From Bifidobacteriaceae bacterium NR021 (lineage in GTDB: Bacteria > Actinomycetota > Actinomycetes > Actinomycetales > Bifidobacteriaceae), in assembly GCA_003585845.1 (NCBI GenBank), contig NQOP01000001.1:705207-712872 (forward strand): DNA of 7,666 bases, read 5' to 3'. Positions 1-5,526 of the stretch are shown piece after piece (within the stretch, counting starts at the first letter, position 1; each line of letters begins with the position of its first letter). The position numbers were made by a program, and so were the translations under genes. Below the pieces are notes generated by a model that saw only the letters and a program-made list of their open reading frames with translations, was not told the origin of the DNA and did not search any database.

Positions 1-995
1 CTGTTGCAATGCAATTAAGTGACGAGCCTTGCGCAGTAGCATTAAGCACTTCCGGGCTAATTGCTAGAACAAGCATTGCAGTGTTAGAACATTGGAATTC
101 ACACAATAACAACGTATTTAACACTCCTTGTAAAACAATGTTTGAAACAACAACGCGTTCAACTTATGCTCTTGTTACTTCATCTGGTCGACTAGTTCTA
201 GCTCATGTTGCAGACTTGCCACAACTTAACTACGAAGAAGGAAAACCTGCACTACTGAGCCACGGAGTAAAAGCACAAGAACTGCTAACTTCCACACAAA
301 GCACTGATCCAGTAAGAGGAGAACATGTAGTTTCAGCAATAGCATTTAATGCCTCACAAGACGCTACTCCACTTGCAATCGGCACACGAAACGGTGTAGT
401 TAAAAGATGGAATTTTGAAGCTCCAACTACCATGGATTCGTGGAGCATAATTGACTTAAAAGACGACGACACTGTTATTGCCGCAGCTCCCGCAAAAGAC
501 AACGACAGACTCGTGTTCATTAGTAGTGATTCTTCATTACTTACCTTTGATGCTAAACAAGTTAGACCTCAAGGACGCACAGCAGGCGGAATGGCAGGCA
601 TTCGTTTAGCAGAAGGCACTAAAGTTGCAACCTTCGCAGTAGTGCCAGAAAAATCAATAGAGTGGCATTACGAAGAAGGTGAAAATGGTTTATTCTCCGC
701 TTCTGGAACAGTTGTATTCACCGTTGCTGGAGACAGTGAAGCTCTTCCCGGAACAGAAAACGGTTCCGCAAAGATTACTCCATTCGATATGTACCCAACA
801 AAAGGTCGCGCAACTGGTGGCGTGCGCTCGCAAAGATTCCTTAAAGGTCAAGATACGTTGATACATGCGTATGTTGGATACTATCCATTGCAAGCAGTTA
901 CGGAAGGCGGAAGCAATGTTGAGTTGCCTAAGCCAGATATGCGTAGGGATGCTTCTGGAACTGAACTCGTTTCCCCAATTGCACACATTGGATAG
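1..995 (+). CDS. parC: DNA topoisomerase IV subunit A, C-terminal part (5' end outside window)
   Basis: This is the last 330 residues of a type II topoisomerase A subunit. The reading frame is open to the left edge (first full codon at 3), so the ATG at 9 is internal and the breakage-reunion domain with its catalytic tyrosine is not visible. What remains is the DNA-wrapping beta-propeller, with repeated beta-rich units such as GGMAGIRLAEG and TKGRATGGVRSQRFLKGQD. Topoisomerase IV is known to decatenate daughter chromosomes together with ParE. I prefer ParC to GyrA because a ParE-type B subunit lies convergently at the other end of the window, because no canonical GyrA box (QRRGGKG-like) is seen, and because gyrA normally sits beside gyrB near oriC. 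The A-subunit call is firm; the ParC/GyrA choice is less so. The stop codon is TAG, followed by a 112-bp gap to the next gene. Confidence 0.82.
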   Translation, partial: VAMQLSDEPCAVALSTSGLIARTSIAVLEHWNSHNNNVFNTPCKTMFETTTRSTYALVTSSGRLVLAHVADLPQLNYEEGKPALLSHGVKAQELLTSTQSTDPVRGEHVVSAIAFNASQDATPLAIGTRNGVVKRWNFEAPTTMDSWSIIDLKDDDTVIAAAPAKDNDRLVFISSDSSLLTFDAKQVRPQGRTAGGMAGIRLAEGTKVATFAVVPEKSIEWHYEEGENGLFSASGTVVFTVAGDSEALPGTENGSAKITPFDMYPTKGRATGGVRSQRFLKGQDTLIHAYVGYYPLQAVTEGGSNVELPKPDMRRDASGTELVSPIAHIG

Positions 996-1031
996 TATTA
1001 CGAGCAATTTCTAGAAAATTATTAGCGATTA

Positions 1032-1060
1032 TTCACTAATAAGAAAATAGATAATATAAA
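1032..1060 (+). promoter_or_regulatory. Candidate sigma-70-type promoter for the zinc-ribbon/PASTA gene
   Basis: TTCACT at 1032-1037 (4/6 match to the -35 consensus) is followed, after exactly 17 bp, by TATAAA at 1055-1060 (5/6 match to -10). Transcription would start near 1067, about 40 bp before the ATG at 1108. No convincing terminator separates it from parC, so read-through is also possible. The region is A+T-rich, where chance matches are common. Confidence 0.45.
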
Positions 1061-1107
1061 ACTAAAGCTATTAAAAACTAGGTAAGTTTTAAAGAGAAAG
1101 GGAAAAT

Positions 1108-2925
1108 ATGTTATTTTGCACTAATTGCGGCAGTAGCATGTTAGATGACGCAAAGTTTTGCGAACAATGCGGTACTCCTAACGAAAATTACACAAAGCAA
1201 TCTGAGGAGCAAGCTAAAGAACAAGCTAACGAACAAATTAATGAACAATCTAAAGCACAAGAAATAAATCAAGTAGAGCAACAAACACATGCTCAAGAGT
1301 TGCAAGAAGAAACTAATAAAAGTAATAAGAACAATAAGAAAAAAGGCGCATTCATATCAATTATTTGCGCAATAATAGTTCTAGCTATAGTTGCAACCGC
1401 TGGAACAATTTATTACATAACGCAAGTACAGCCAAATTCAGGTATGGTCACAGTGCCAGCAATTAAAGATACAAATGCTCAAGCTGCTGCAACGAATTTA
1501 CGTTCAAAAGGTTTTAAAGTAGAAATTGTTAAGGAACTTAATAAACGCAAAAAAGGTTCCTTTGTTTCATTAAAAGGCATTAAACCAGGTAGTAAGGTTA
1601 AAAATTCCACAAAAATAACAGTTGTGGAATCTCTTGGTCCAGGTATGCCAAAAAACGTTATTGGCAAAACATTGAAAGAAATCACTAAAGAAGTAAAAGA
1701 AATGGGAATCAAAGTGCAGGTTCACAAAGTTGTTGCAACTTCAAAGCCTGGTACTGTTGTAGCAACTTACCCAACTCCTGGACATGCTTTTGTTCCTGCT
1801 TACGAAGGTGACAATATGCATATTGCTGTTGCTACCCCTATTGATAGTAAAGACTATGGAAAAGTTGTGCCTGCAGACATATTAGGAAAAGATATGAATA
1901 CTGCAAAGAATATGCTTAAAAAAGCTGGCATAACTAACTATAAATTAAAACCAAGATTCTCTTCTAAAGATTTCGTTGGTAAGATTACCGGCTCCTACCC
2001 TGATTTAGGTGACTTATATGCCATGAACACTGGAGACATTACAGTGTATTACGGTGTTGATGCAAGTAAAACAAAAGAAGTATTAACCAAAAAAGAGCAT
2101 TTGGACGGAATAGATAATGCTGATGTTCGCTTAACAAAAGGCCTTTCACCAATTGCAGGAGTTTGGTGCAAGAAAGGCGGCGATTGCCTGTACTTCAATG
2201 AAGCACCATCGTTTGTTGAAGGTGAATCCACAGTTGTATTAGGAACACGCATTGGCGATTTAATGCATGATGGAACGTCACCTATGATGATAAGTGATGA
2301 AAATTATCTTGGTATGAATAACTATTCGCAAGATATATCGGGACTTATTTTATACGATAAAAAATTACCTATGAATGATATGATGAAAAATCATTTGCTT
2401 TCTGGAGATACTGGCGCAGTAGAATTCTACAAAGGGTTAGATTTGCCATCTTGCGGAAACAATATATTCCCACCATCGACAGGTTCACGAGTTTGTGAGC
2501 ATGGTAAAGATATAAACGCAGAAAACAGTCCTGAAAAATTTGACGATCAAGGAATGTATAAAGGTTCTGCCAAAGATTCTTATTCAGGATTAACTTACAA
2601 AATGCATGATTTCTTTGTGCTTGTTCCTGTAAATACAAAATTTGATGAACTTGAAAAGAGCGGATACTTTAAAGGCAAAGGCAAAAATAAGCCTGATTTT
2701 AGCCGACCATTCATTATGCGAAGGGATCCAAAGCTGTACGATAAAACACAAGTAGCTATTCCTGATGGAGTTACTGGACCCGATTATCCGACTAGCCCGT
2801 TTGTGCCGACAAAAAAGAACAAGCCAGTTCCTTTCGCGCCAGCTCCGGATGACAGCAATGTTTACTACAAGGTTGAAGAACCTATTAACTGGTCATTGCT
2901 TGATATTATTAAAACATTTAATTAG
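1108..2925 (+). CDS. Membrane-anchored zinc-ribbon / PASTA-repeat protein
   Basis: This 605-residue protein has four parts. Residues 4-21 form a zinc ribbon with paired CxxC motifs (C4, C7, C18, C21). Residues 28-79 are a hydrophilic Q/E/K/N-rich linker. Residues 81-104 are one hydrophobic helix preceded by KKK, which suggests the N-terminus stays in the cytoplasm and the rest is outside. Outside there are three PASTA-like repeats at about 113-178, 180-244 and 252-322, with VPAI, MPKNVIGKT and VPADILGKD openings. Residues 330-605 are a domain I do not recognise, with cysteines C354, C360, C449 and C463 that could form disulfides, ending in a proline-rich tail. PASTA domains are known to bind peptidoglycan fragments or beta-lactams, often on Ser/Thr kinases; no kinase is present here. 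A role in envelope sensing or assembly is inference. The start is supported by a purine-rich GAAAGGG just upstream of the ATG. A candidate promoter lies upstream and a strong terminator follows. Confidence 0.85.
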   Translation: MLFCTNCGSSMLDDAKFCEQCGTPNENYTKQSEEQAKEQANEQINEQSKAQEINQVEQQTHAQELQEETNKSNKNNKKKGAFISIICAIIVLAIVATAGTIYYITQVQPNSGMVTVPAIKDTNAQAAATNLRSKGFKVEIVKELNKRKKGSFVSLKGIKPGSKVKNSTKITVVESLGPGMPKNVIGKTLKEITKEVKEMGIKVQVHKVVATSKPGTVVATYPTPGHAFVPAYEGDNMHIAVATPIDSKDYGKVVPADILGKDMNTAKNMLKKAGITNYKLKPRFSSKDFVGKITGSYPDLGDLYAMNTGDITVYYGVDASKTKEVLTKKEHLDGIDNADVRLTKGLSPIAGVWCKKGGDCLYFNEAPSFVEGESTVVLGTRIGDLMHDGTSPMMISDENYLGMNNYSQDISGLILYDKKLPMNDMMKNHLLSGDTGAVEFYKGLDLPSCGNNIFPPSTGSRVCEHGKDINAENSPEKFDDQGMYKGSAKDSYSGLTYKMHDFFVLVPVNTKFDELEKSGYFKGKGKNKPDFSRPFIMRRDPKLYDKTQVAIPDGVTGPDYPTSPFVPTKKNKPVPFAPAPDDSNVYYKVEEPINWSLLDIIKTFN

Positions 2926-3003
2926 TGCTTTTAACTGCAGTATTTGACAATTTGATTTGTCTATGTAGCAAAATTGCGCTAAATAATTGTTCTACTGTTT
3001 TTT

Positions 3004-3040
3004 CGTGGTTCTCGTAGTTTTCGCGAGAACCACGTTTTTT
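3004..3040 (+). terminator. Rho-independent terminator after the PASTA gene
   Basis: CGTGGTTCTCG (3004-3014) pairs perfectly with CGAGAACCACG (3024-3034) around a 9-nt loop, and six T residues follow at 3035-3040. It lies about 80 bp after the stop at 2925. On the minus strand the stem would be followed by A residues, so it works only for + strand transcripts. Confidence 0.9.
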
Positions 3041-3106
3041 ATGCAAATCATGATTCCTTATGTCATTGTTCGCTTTATTTTCACAAGACGCATTAGACAA
3101 TAACAA

Positions 3107-3128
3107 AGTTAAATTGCAAAACTTAACT
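3107..3128 (-). terminator. Weak stem-loop downstream of the first LPXTG remnant
   Basis: AGTTAA (3107-3112) and TTAACT (3123-3128) form a 6-bp A+T-rich inverted repeat with a 10-nt loop. Read on the minus strand it lies a few bases after the TAG stop of the LPXTG remnant and is followed by a T-rich stretch (TTGTTATTGT). It could be the decayed terminator of the lost surface-protein gene. The stem is weak, so this is tentative. Confidence 0.25.
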
Positions 3129-3162
3129 AATCTACTCGTTGCGCCTACGTTTTGTTAAGGTG

Positions 3163-3263
3163 AGACCGGCGAAAAGCGAGGCAATTGCGGAAGTGAAAAT
3201 TGTGGTTGTGGTTGAGCCAGTTTTAGGAAGACGCTCAACAACTCGCTTAGCTTCCGGTTGTTC
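3163..3263. repeat. 101-bp direct repeat, left copy (within LPXTG remnant A)
   Basis: This matches 5426-5526 in the same orientation without gaps, with 8 mismatches in 101 positions by hand alignment. It starts AGACCGGCGAAAAGCGAGG and covers the anchor helix, the LPXTG motif and the KRVVER segment. Outside it the two copies diverge at once on both sides. The offset between copies is 2263 bp, and the toxin-antitoxin module lies between them. Confidence 0.9.
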
Positions 3264-3278
3264 CGGTTGCTCCGGTTG
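3252..3278. repeat. Three tandem 9-bp units encoding Gln-Pro-Glu
   Basis: TTCCGGTTG, TTCCGGTTG and CTCCGGTTG follow head to tail. On the minus strand each unit encodes QPE in the wall-spanning stalk of the LPXTG remnant. Such units commonly change in number by slippage. The right LPXTG copy keeps only one QPE-like unit. Confidence 0.8.
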
Positions 3279-3308
3279 AGAAGGAGCTGGCTCTGGCTCA
3301 AGTTCCTA

Positions 3309-3691
3309 CCCAAGATGCTGTTTTTAGGCTTAATTACTAAGTAAATCATGACCAATCAGTAAGCAAGCGTCGTATTCTTATTGATGGAATTGGGCGACAC
3401 ATAAATTAAATAAAAAAAAAATATTCAAAAATAGCGTTTTTTAAGCCAGCCCTCGATAGATATTAGTTGAGAATACTATTCGTATCTATCAAAAGGCTGG
3501 CTTTTTATGAAAAAACGAAAAATAATACCAAAAATCAAGCTTATATTGCCAAAGCCTTCTTGCTTATCATTTTAAAGCATAAAAACAAGCCAAATGCATT
3601 AATAAGGCTAATAAATTTTATTCTAGAACGAATGTGCAATTATTTATGCATCAATAGATGCGTTTTTCTTGATAAATGAACTTATTTTTTG
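3309..3691. other. Non-coding stretch between LPXTG remnant and toxin gene
   Basis: I find no supportable gene here. It is strongly A+T-rich and contains a run of ten A residues (3412-3421) and a long hairpin (3443-3506, listed separately). A short + strand frame starting with TTG at 3467 overlaps that hairpin, has no ribosome binding site and no recognisable similarity, so I do not call it. A short + strand peptide frame near 3362-3410 (SKRRILIDGIGRHIN) ends in TAA and has no start; it could be debris of a lost gene, but I cannot assign it. Confidence 0.6.
3443..3506 (+). terminator. Long two-part hairpin followed by T-run (terminator-like, or small-RNA 3' end)
   Basis: The outer stem AAGCCAGCC (3443-3451) pairs with GGCTGGCTT (3495-3503). 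The inner stem GATAGATA (3455-3462) pairs with TATCTATC (3483-3490), separated from the outer one by a CTC/AAAA-type internal loop. The apical loop is 20 nt. Five T residues overlap and follow the outer stem (3502-3506). The shape is that of a + strand Rho-independent terminator, but no gene lies between it and the terminator at 3040. It may end an unannotated short transcript, insulate the toxin-antitoxin promoter, or be a leftover of imported DNA. Confidence 0.5.
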
Positions 3692-3697
3692 TACCAT
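3669..3697 (+). promoter_or_regulatory. Candidate promoter of the toxin-antitoxin operon
   Basis: TTGATA at 3669-3674 (5/6 to -35) and TACCAT at 3692-3697 (4/6 to -10) are separated by 17 bp. Transcription would start at about 3703-3705, right at the ribosome binding site GGAGGTG (3704-3710), giving a very short leader for the ATG at 3715. TACCA (3692-3696) and TGGTA (3709-3713) form a 5-bp inverted repeat with a 12-bp spacer across the -10 and ribosome binding site. It could be an operator for autoregulation by the antitoxin's DNA-binding domain, but the arms are short. Confidence 0.45.
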
Positions 3698-3714
3698 AAG
3701 AGTGGAGGTGGTAT

Positions 3715-4122
3715 ATGAACAAGAACTATAATCAGAATTACACAAAAGAAGAAATTTCAACAATACTTGCAAAGATAAAAGACTGCATAAAAAATGACCG
3801 CTTTACCATCTCATTAAACGAAAATCGTCAAGAAAACATAAACTTCATTCGAGAATACAACATACGATCAGATATTCAGAAAAATATACTTCTTAACATT
3901 GAAGTAGAAGATTTTTGTCATTCGTTAAAAAACAAAAAAAGAGGCTATGAGTATGAAACGCTTTACGTATTTGCGCCACGAGTAAAACTATCACACGTAG
4001 GTAAATGTGAGATGGTAAACATTTACACGAAGTTTAATATCATTACTTTTTCTCAGCAAAATAGGACAGTTGTTATTTCATTCCATAAAGCAAATAAACA
4101 GATAGATTATTTATTTAAATAA
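3715..4122 (+). CDS. MqsR-like toxin (probable RelE-fold mRNA interferase)
   Basis: This 135-residue protein resembles the MqsR toxin family. The helical start and short strand (residues 10-34) are followed by an ILLNIEVEDFCHSL segment (58-71), which matches the VIIGLSESDFYKSM region of E. coli MqsR. A YVFAPRVKL segment (84-92) matches its VYRPRL, and NIYTKF and VVISFHKA (102-126) match its VYLKI and LIVSFKE. MqsR is known to cleave mRNA, and MqsA neutralises it. By hand alignment, E. coli Lys56 and Lys96 fall on His69 and His124, while Tyr81 is kept as Tyr104. The protein is longer than MqsR (98 residues) and N/K-rich (17 Asn and 15 Lys). The start is fixed by a strong GGAGGTG at 3704-3710. 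It is followed after 57 bp by an antitoxin with MqsA features, in the mqsR-mqsA gene order. Toxic activity is inferred from family and context. Confidence 0.75.
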   Translation: MNKNYNQNYTKEEISTILAKIKDCIKNDRFTISLNENRQENINFIREYNIRSDIQKNILLNIEVEDFCHSLKNKKRGYEYETLYVFAPRVKLSHVGKCEMVNIYTKFNIITFSQQNRTVVISFHKANKQIDYLFK

Positions 4123-4126
4123 TCTA
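4103..4126. repeat. 10-bp inverted repeat over the toxin stop codon
   Basis: TAGATTATTT (4103-4112) and AAATAATCTA (4117-4126) are perfect reverse complements around a 4-nt loop (ATTT). The toxin's TAA stop (4120-4122) lies inside the right arm. It could be an operator, an mRNA fold that limits read-through into the antitoxin, or a chance palindrome in A+T-rich DNA. There is no T-run, so it is not a standard terminator. Confidence 0.5.
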
Positions 4127-4179
4127 ATAAACAACTCAAAAAAATAATAAATCTGCTAATTTTCAATAAAAGGCTCATA

Positions 4180-5289
4180 ATGAAAGATAATAAAACATTT
4201 TGCGAAGAATGCAGGAATGAAGTTGAGTACTCAACAAAATCCGCTCCAATGACTACATCTATTAAAGGAAAACAATATTCCTATACTGGTATAGAGGCAC
4301 ACTGTAAAGAATGCGGTTCTGCCGTATATGTGCCAGAAATCATTGACGCAAATCTTCGAGCATTGTATGACGAGTATCGTAAAGCAAACAATATTATTCC
4401 ACTTGATGAAATCAACGAAATACCTGCTAAATACGCAATAGGTAAACGTCCACTTTCACTGCTACTTGGCTGGGGCGAGCAAACATTTTCTAGATTTGCA
4501 GATGGAGACATTCCTTCAAAACAATATTCTGATATTTTACAACGAATTTATAACGACCCAGAATATTACTTGCAATTATTAATCAGCAATAAGAATAATT
4601 TGAAATCCGCGCTTAGCTACGAAAAAAGCTACAAAGCAACTCAAAAACTAATAAACGAATCACAAAATAACTCTGCAAACAATAACTTTGATAACAATAA
4701 GTCAAGCAACAAAATAAACGATGTAATACAATACTTACTCGTAAAATGCAAGGACATTACTCCCCTTGCTTTGCAAAAATCGTTGTATTACATACAAGGT
4801 TTTTATTTCGCTTTTTATAAATCGTTTATATTTACCGATGATTGTCAAGCATGGGTTCATGGACCTGTGTATAAAGACGTCTATTTGCACTATAAAGACT
4901 ACACTTTTACGCCAATCGATTCGCCAGCGACAGAAATATCAGAAATTAAATCATCAGAAAAATTAGCTGATTACAAATACGCTCAAAAAAGCAACCTCAC
5001 ACGACTTACAGCAGAATTAACAACTACACTATCTGCTACTGAAAAATCAGTATGCGATAGCGTTATTGATAATCTTTGCTGCTACAGTGGTAAAGAACTT
5101 GAACGATTCACGCACAGCGAAAAACCATGGGTGCTGACACGAGGAAATCTTAACGAAAACGAATCATCAAATAAAACAATCAGCAAAAACATTATTGGTG
5201 ATTATTTTAGCGAAATAAAAACAAAATTTAACATGATAAATCCCAACGACATTAGCCAGTACGCACAATACATGTTTTCAAGCAAGTAA
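4180..5289 (+). CDS. Antitoxin with MqsA-like zinc finger, HTH and C-terminal Panacea/SocA (DUF4065) domain
   Basis: This 369-residue protein has three parts. Residues 8-45 form a Cys4 zinc finger, C8-x2-C11-x30-C42-x2-C45, the same spacing as E. coli MqsA (C3, C6, C37, C40). Residues about 83-125 form a helix-turn-helix region including GWGEQTFSRFADGDIPSKQY; its Q101 and R105 fall where MqsA has the DNA-contacting Asn97 and Arg101. After an Asn/Ser-rich linker (about 158-178), residues about 179-300 match the Panacea/SocA/GepA domain, with TPLALQKSLYYIQGFYFA and AWVHGPVYKDVY. In known systems MqsA binds MqsR and represses its own operon, and Panacea is a general toxin-neutralising domain found with many toxins. 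The upstream toxin is MqsR-like, so a neutralising and autoregulatory role is a well-supported inference. The start is the first ATG in frame, with a weak AAAGG upstream (4169-4173). A 57-bp gap to the toxin leaves room for a separate antitoxin promoter. Confidence 0.87.
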   Translation: MKDNKTFCEECRNEVEYSTKSAPMTTSIKGKQYSYTGIEAHCKECGSAVYVPEIIDANLRALYDEYRKANNIIPLDEINEIPAKYAIGKRPLSLLLGWGEQTFSRFADGDIPSKQYSDILQRIYNDPEYYLQLLISNKNNLKSALSYEKSYKATQKLINESQNNSANNNFDNNKSSNKINDVIQYLLVKCKDITPLALQKSLYYIQGFYFAFYKSFIFTDDCQAWVHGPVYKDVYLHYKDYTFTPIDSPATEISEIKSSEKLADYKYAQKSNLTRLTAELTTTLSATEKSVCDSVIDNLCCYSGKELERFTHSEKPWVLTRGNLNENESSNKTISKNIIGDYFSEIKTKFNMINPNDISQYAQYMFSSK

Positions 5290-5302
5290 AACGCTAAATA
5301 AG

Positions 5303-5341
5303 AATTTTCCCCTGCTGATATGAACACAACAGGGGAAAATT
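5303..5341. terminator. Symmetrical stem-loop between convergent units
   Basis: AATTTTCCCCTG (5303-5314) pairs perfectly with CAGGGGAAAATT (5330-5341) around a 15-nt loop, 13 bp after the antitoxin stop. It separates the + strand toxin-antitoxin unit from the - strand LPXTG remnant and MFS gene. The stem is strong and reads the same from either strand, but no clear T-run follows on either side, so its efficiency as a terminator is uncertain. Confidence 0.6.
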
Positions 5342-5376
5342 ACTAGCAATTGTACAAAACATTCACAACAAAAAGT

Positions 5377-5526
5377 CTAGTTTCTGCGCTTGCGCGTTGC
5401 AGCAAATGATTCAGCAAGTCCGGCTAGACCGGCGAAAAGCGAGGCAATTGCGGAAGCGAAAATTGAGGTTACGGTTGAGCCAGTTTGTGGAAGACGCTCA
5501 ACAACTCGCTTAGGTTCCGGCTGTTC
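5377..5526 (-). pseudogene. Remnant of an LPXTG cell-wall-anchored surface protein (C-terminal sorting signal), copy B
   Basis: The minus strand encodes EQPEPKRVVER, the sortase motif LPQTG at 5479-5493, a hydrophobic stretch (IFASAIASLFAGLAGLAE) and a basic tail TRKRRN ending in TAG (5377-5379). This is a complete cell-wall sorting signal without the rest of its protein. Upstream of about 5526 the frame turns into cysteine-rich nonsense and reaches a TGA at 5551-5553. From there the DNA belongs to the MFS gene, which reads in another frame. The tail is therefore stranded. It differs from copy A in having a longer stretch before the basic tail, so the two come from related but separate genes or have drifted apart. 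Confidence 0.8.
5426..5526. repeat. 101-bp direct repeat, right copy (within LPXTG remnant B)
   Basis: This is the partner of 3163-3263, in the same orientation, ungapped, with 8 mismatches. Its right end (5526) coincides with the point where the MFS gene's own sequence appears to begin. Confidence 0.9.

Larger units (their letters stand above)
3132..3305 (-). pseudogene. Remnant of an LPXTG cell-wall-anchored surface protein (C-terminal sorting signal), copy A
   Basis: Read on the minus strand this is a 57-codon open stretch with no start codon, closed upstream by an in-frame TAG (3306-3308) and ending with TAG at 3132-3134. It holds a proline/glutamate stalk (EPEPAPSQPEQPEQPEAKR), the sortase motif LPKTG at 3216-3230, a hydrophobic segment (IFTSAIASLFAGLTL) and a basic tail KRRRNE. 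That order is the standard signal by which a sortase links a protein to the cell wall. The secreted body and signal peptide are absent, so this is a stranded gene end. The alternative is a donor cassette for recombination with full-length surface-protein genes elsewhere. Most of it is repeated at 5426-5526. Confidence 0.8.

Noticed and set aside
690..1007. 105-residue minus-strand frame opposite the end of parC
   Set aside because: It is a shadow of a well-supported topoisomerase reading frame and has no start signal.
3252..3278. CRISPR-like short repeats
   Set aside because: The units are 9 bp, contiguous and without spacers; they encode a QPE stalk.
3155..3355. 66-residue minus-strand frame over LPXTG remnant A
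   Set aside because: It is a frame-shifted reading of the LPXTG tail; the frame with the LPKTG motif, hydrophobic helix and basic end is the meaningful one.
3467..3679. 70-residue + strand frame between the hairpin and the toxin
   Set aside because: It starts with TTG inside the hairpin, has no ribosome binding site and no recognisable family, and its composition fits chance opening in A+T-rich DNA.
3715..5289. A previously undescribed two-gene system
   Set aside because: Both proteins fit known toxin-antitoxin families (MqsR-like; MqsA-like plus Panacea), so only specific details are claimed as unusual.
3163..5526. Composite transposon or insertion sequence defined by the two 101-bp repeats
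   Set aside because: The repeats encode LPXTG tails, not transposon ends, and no transposase, integrase or clear target duplication is present.
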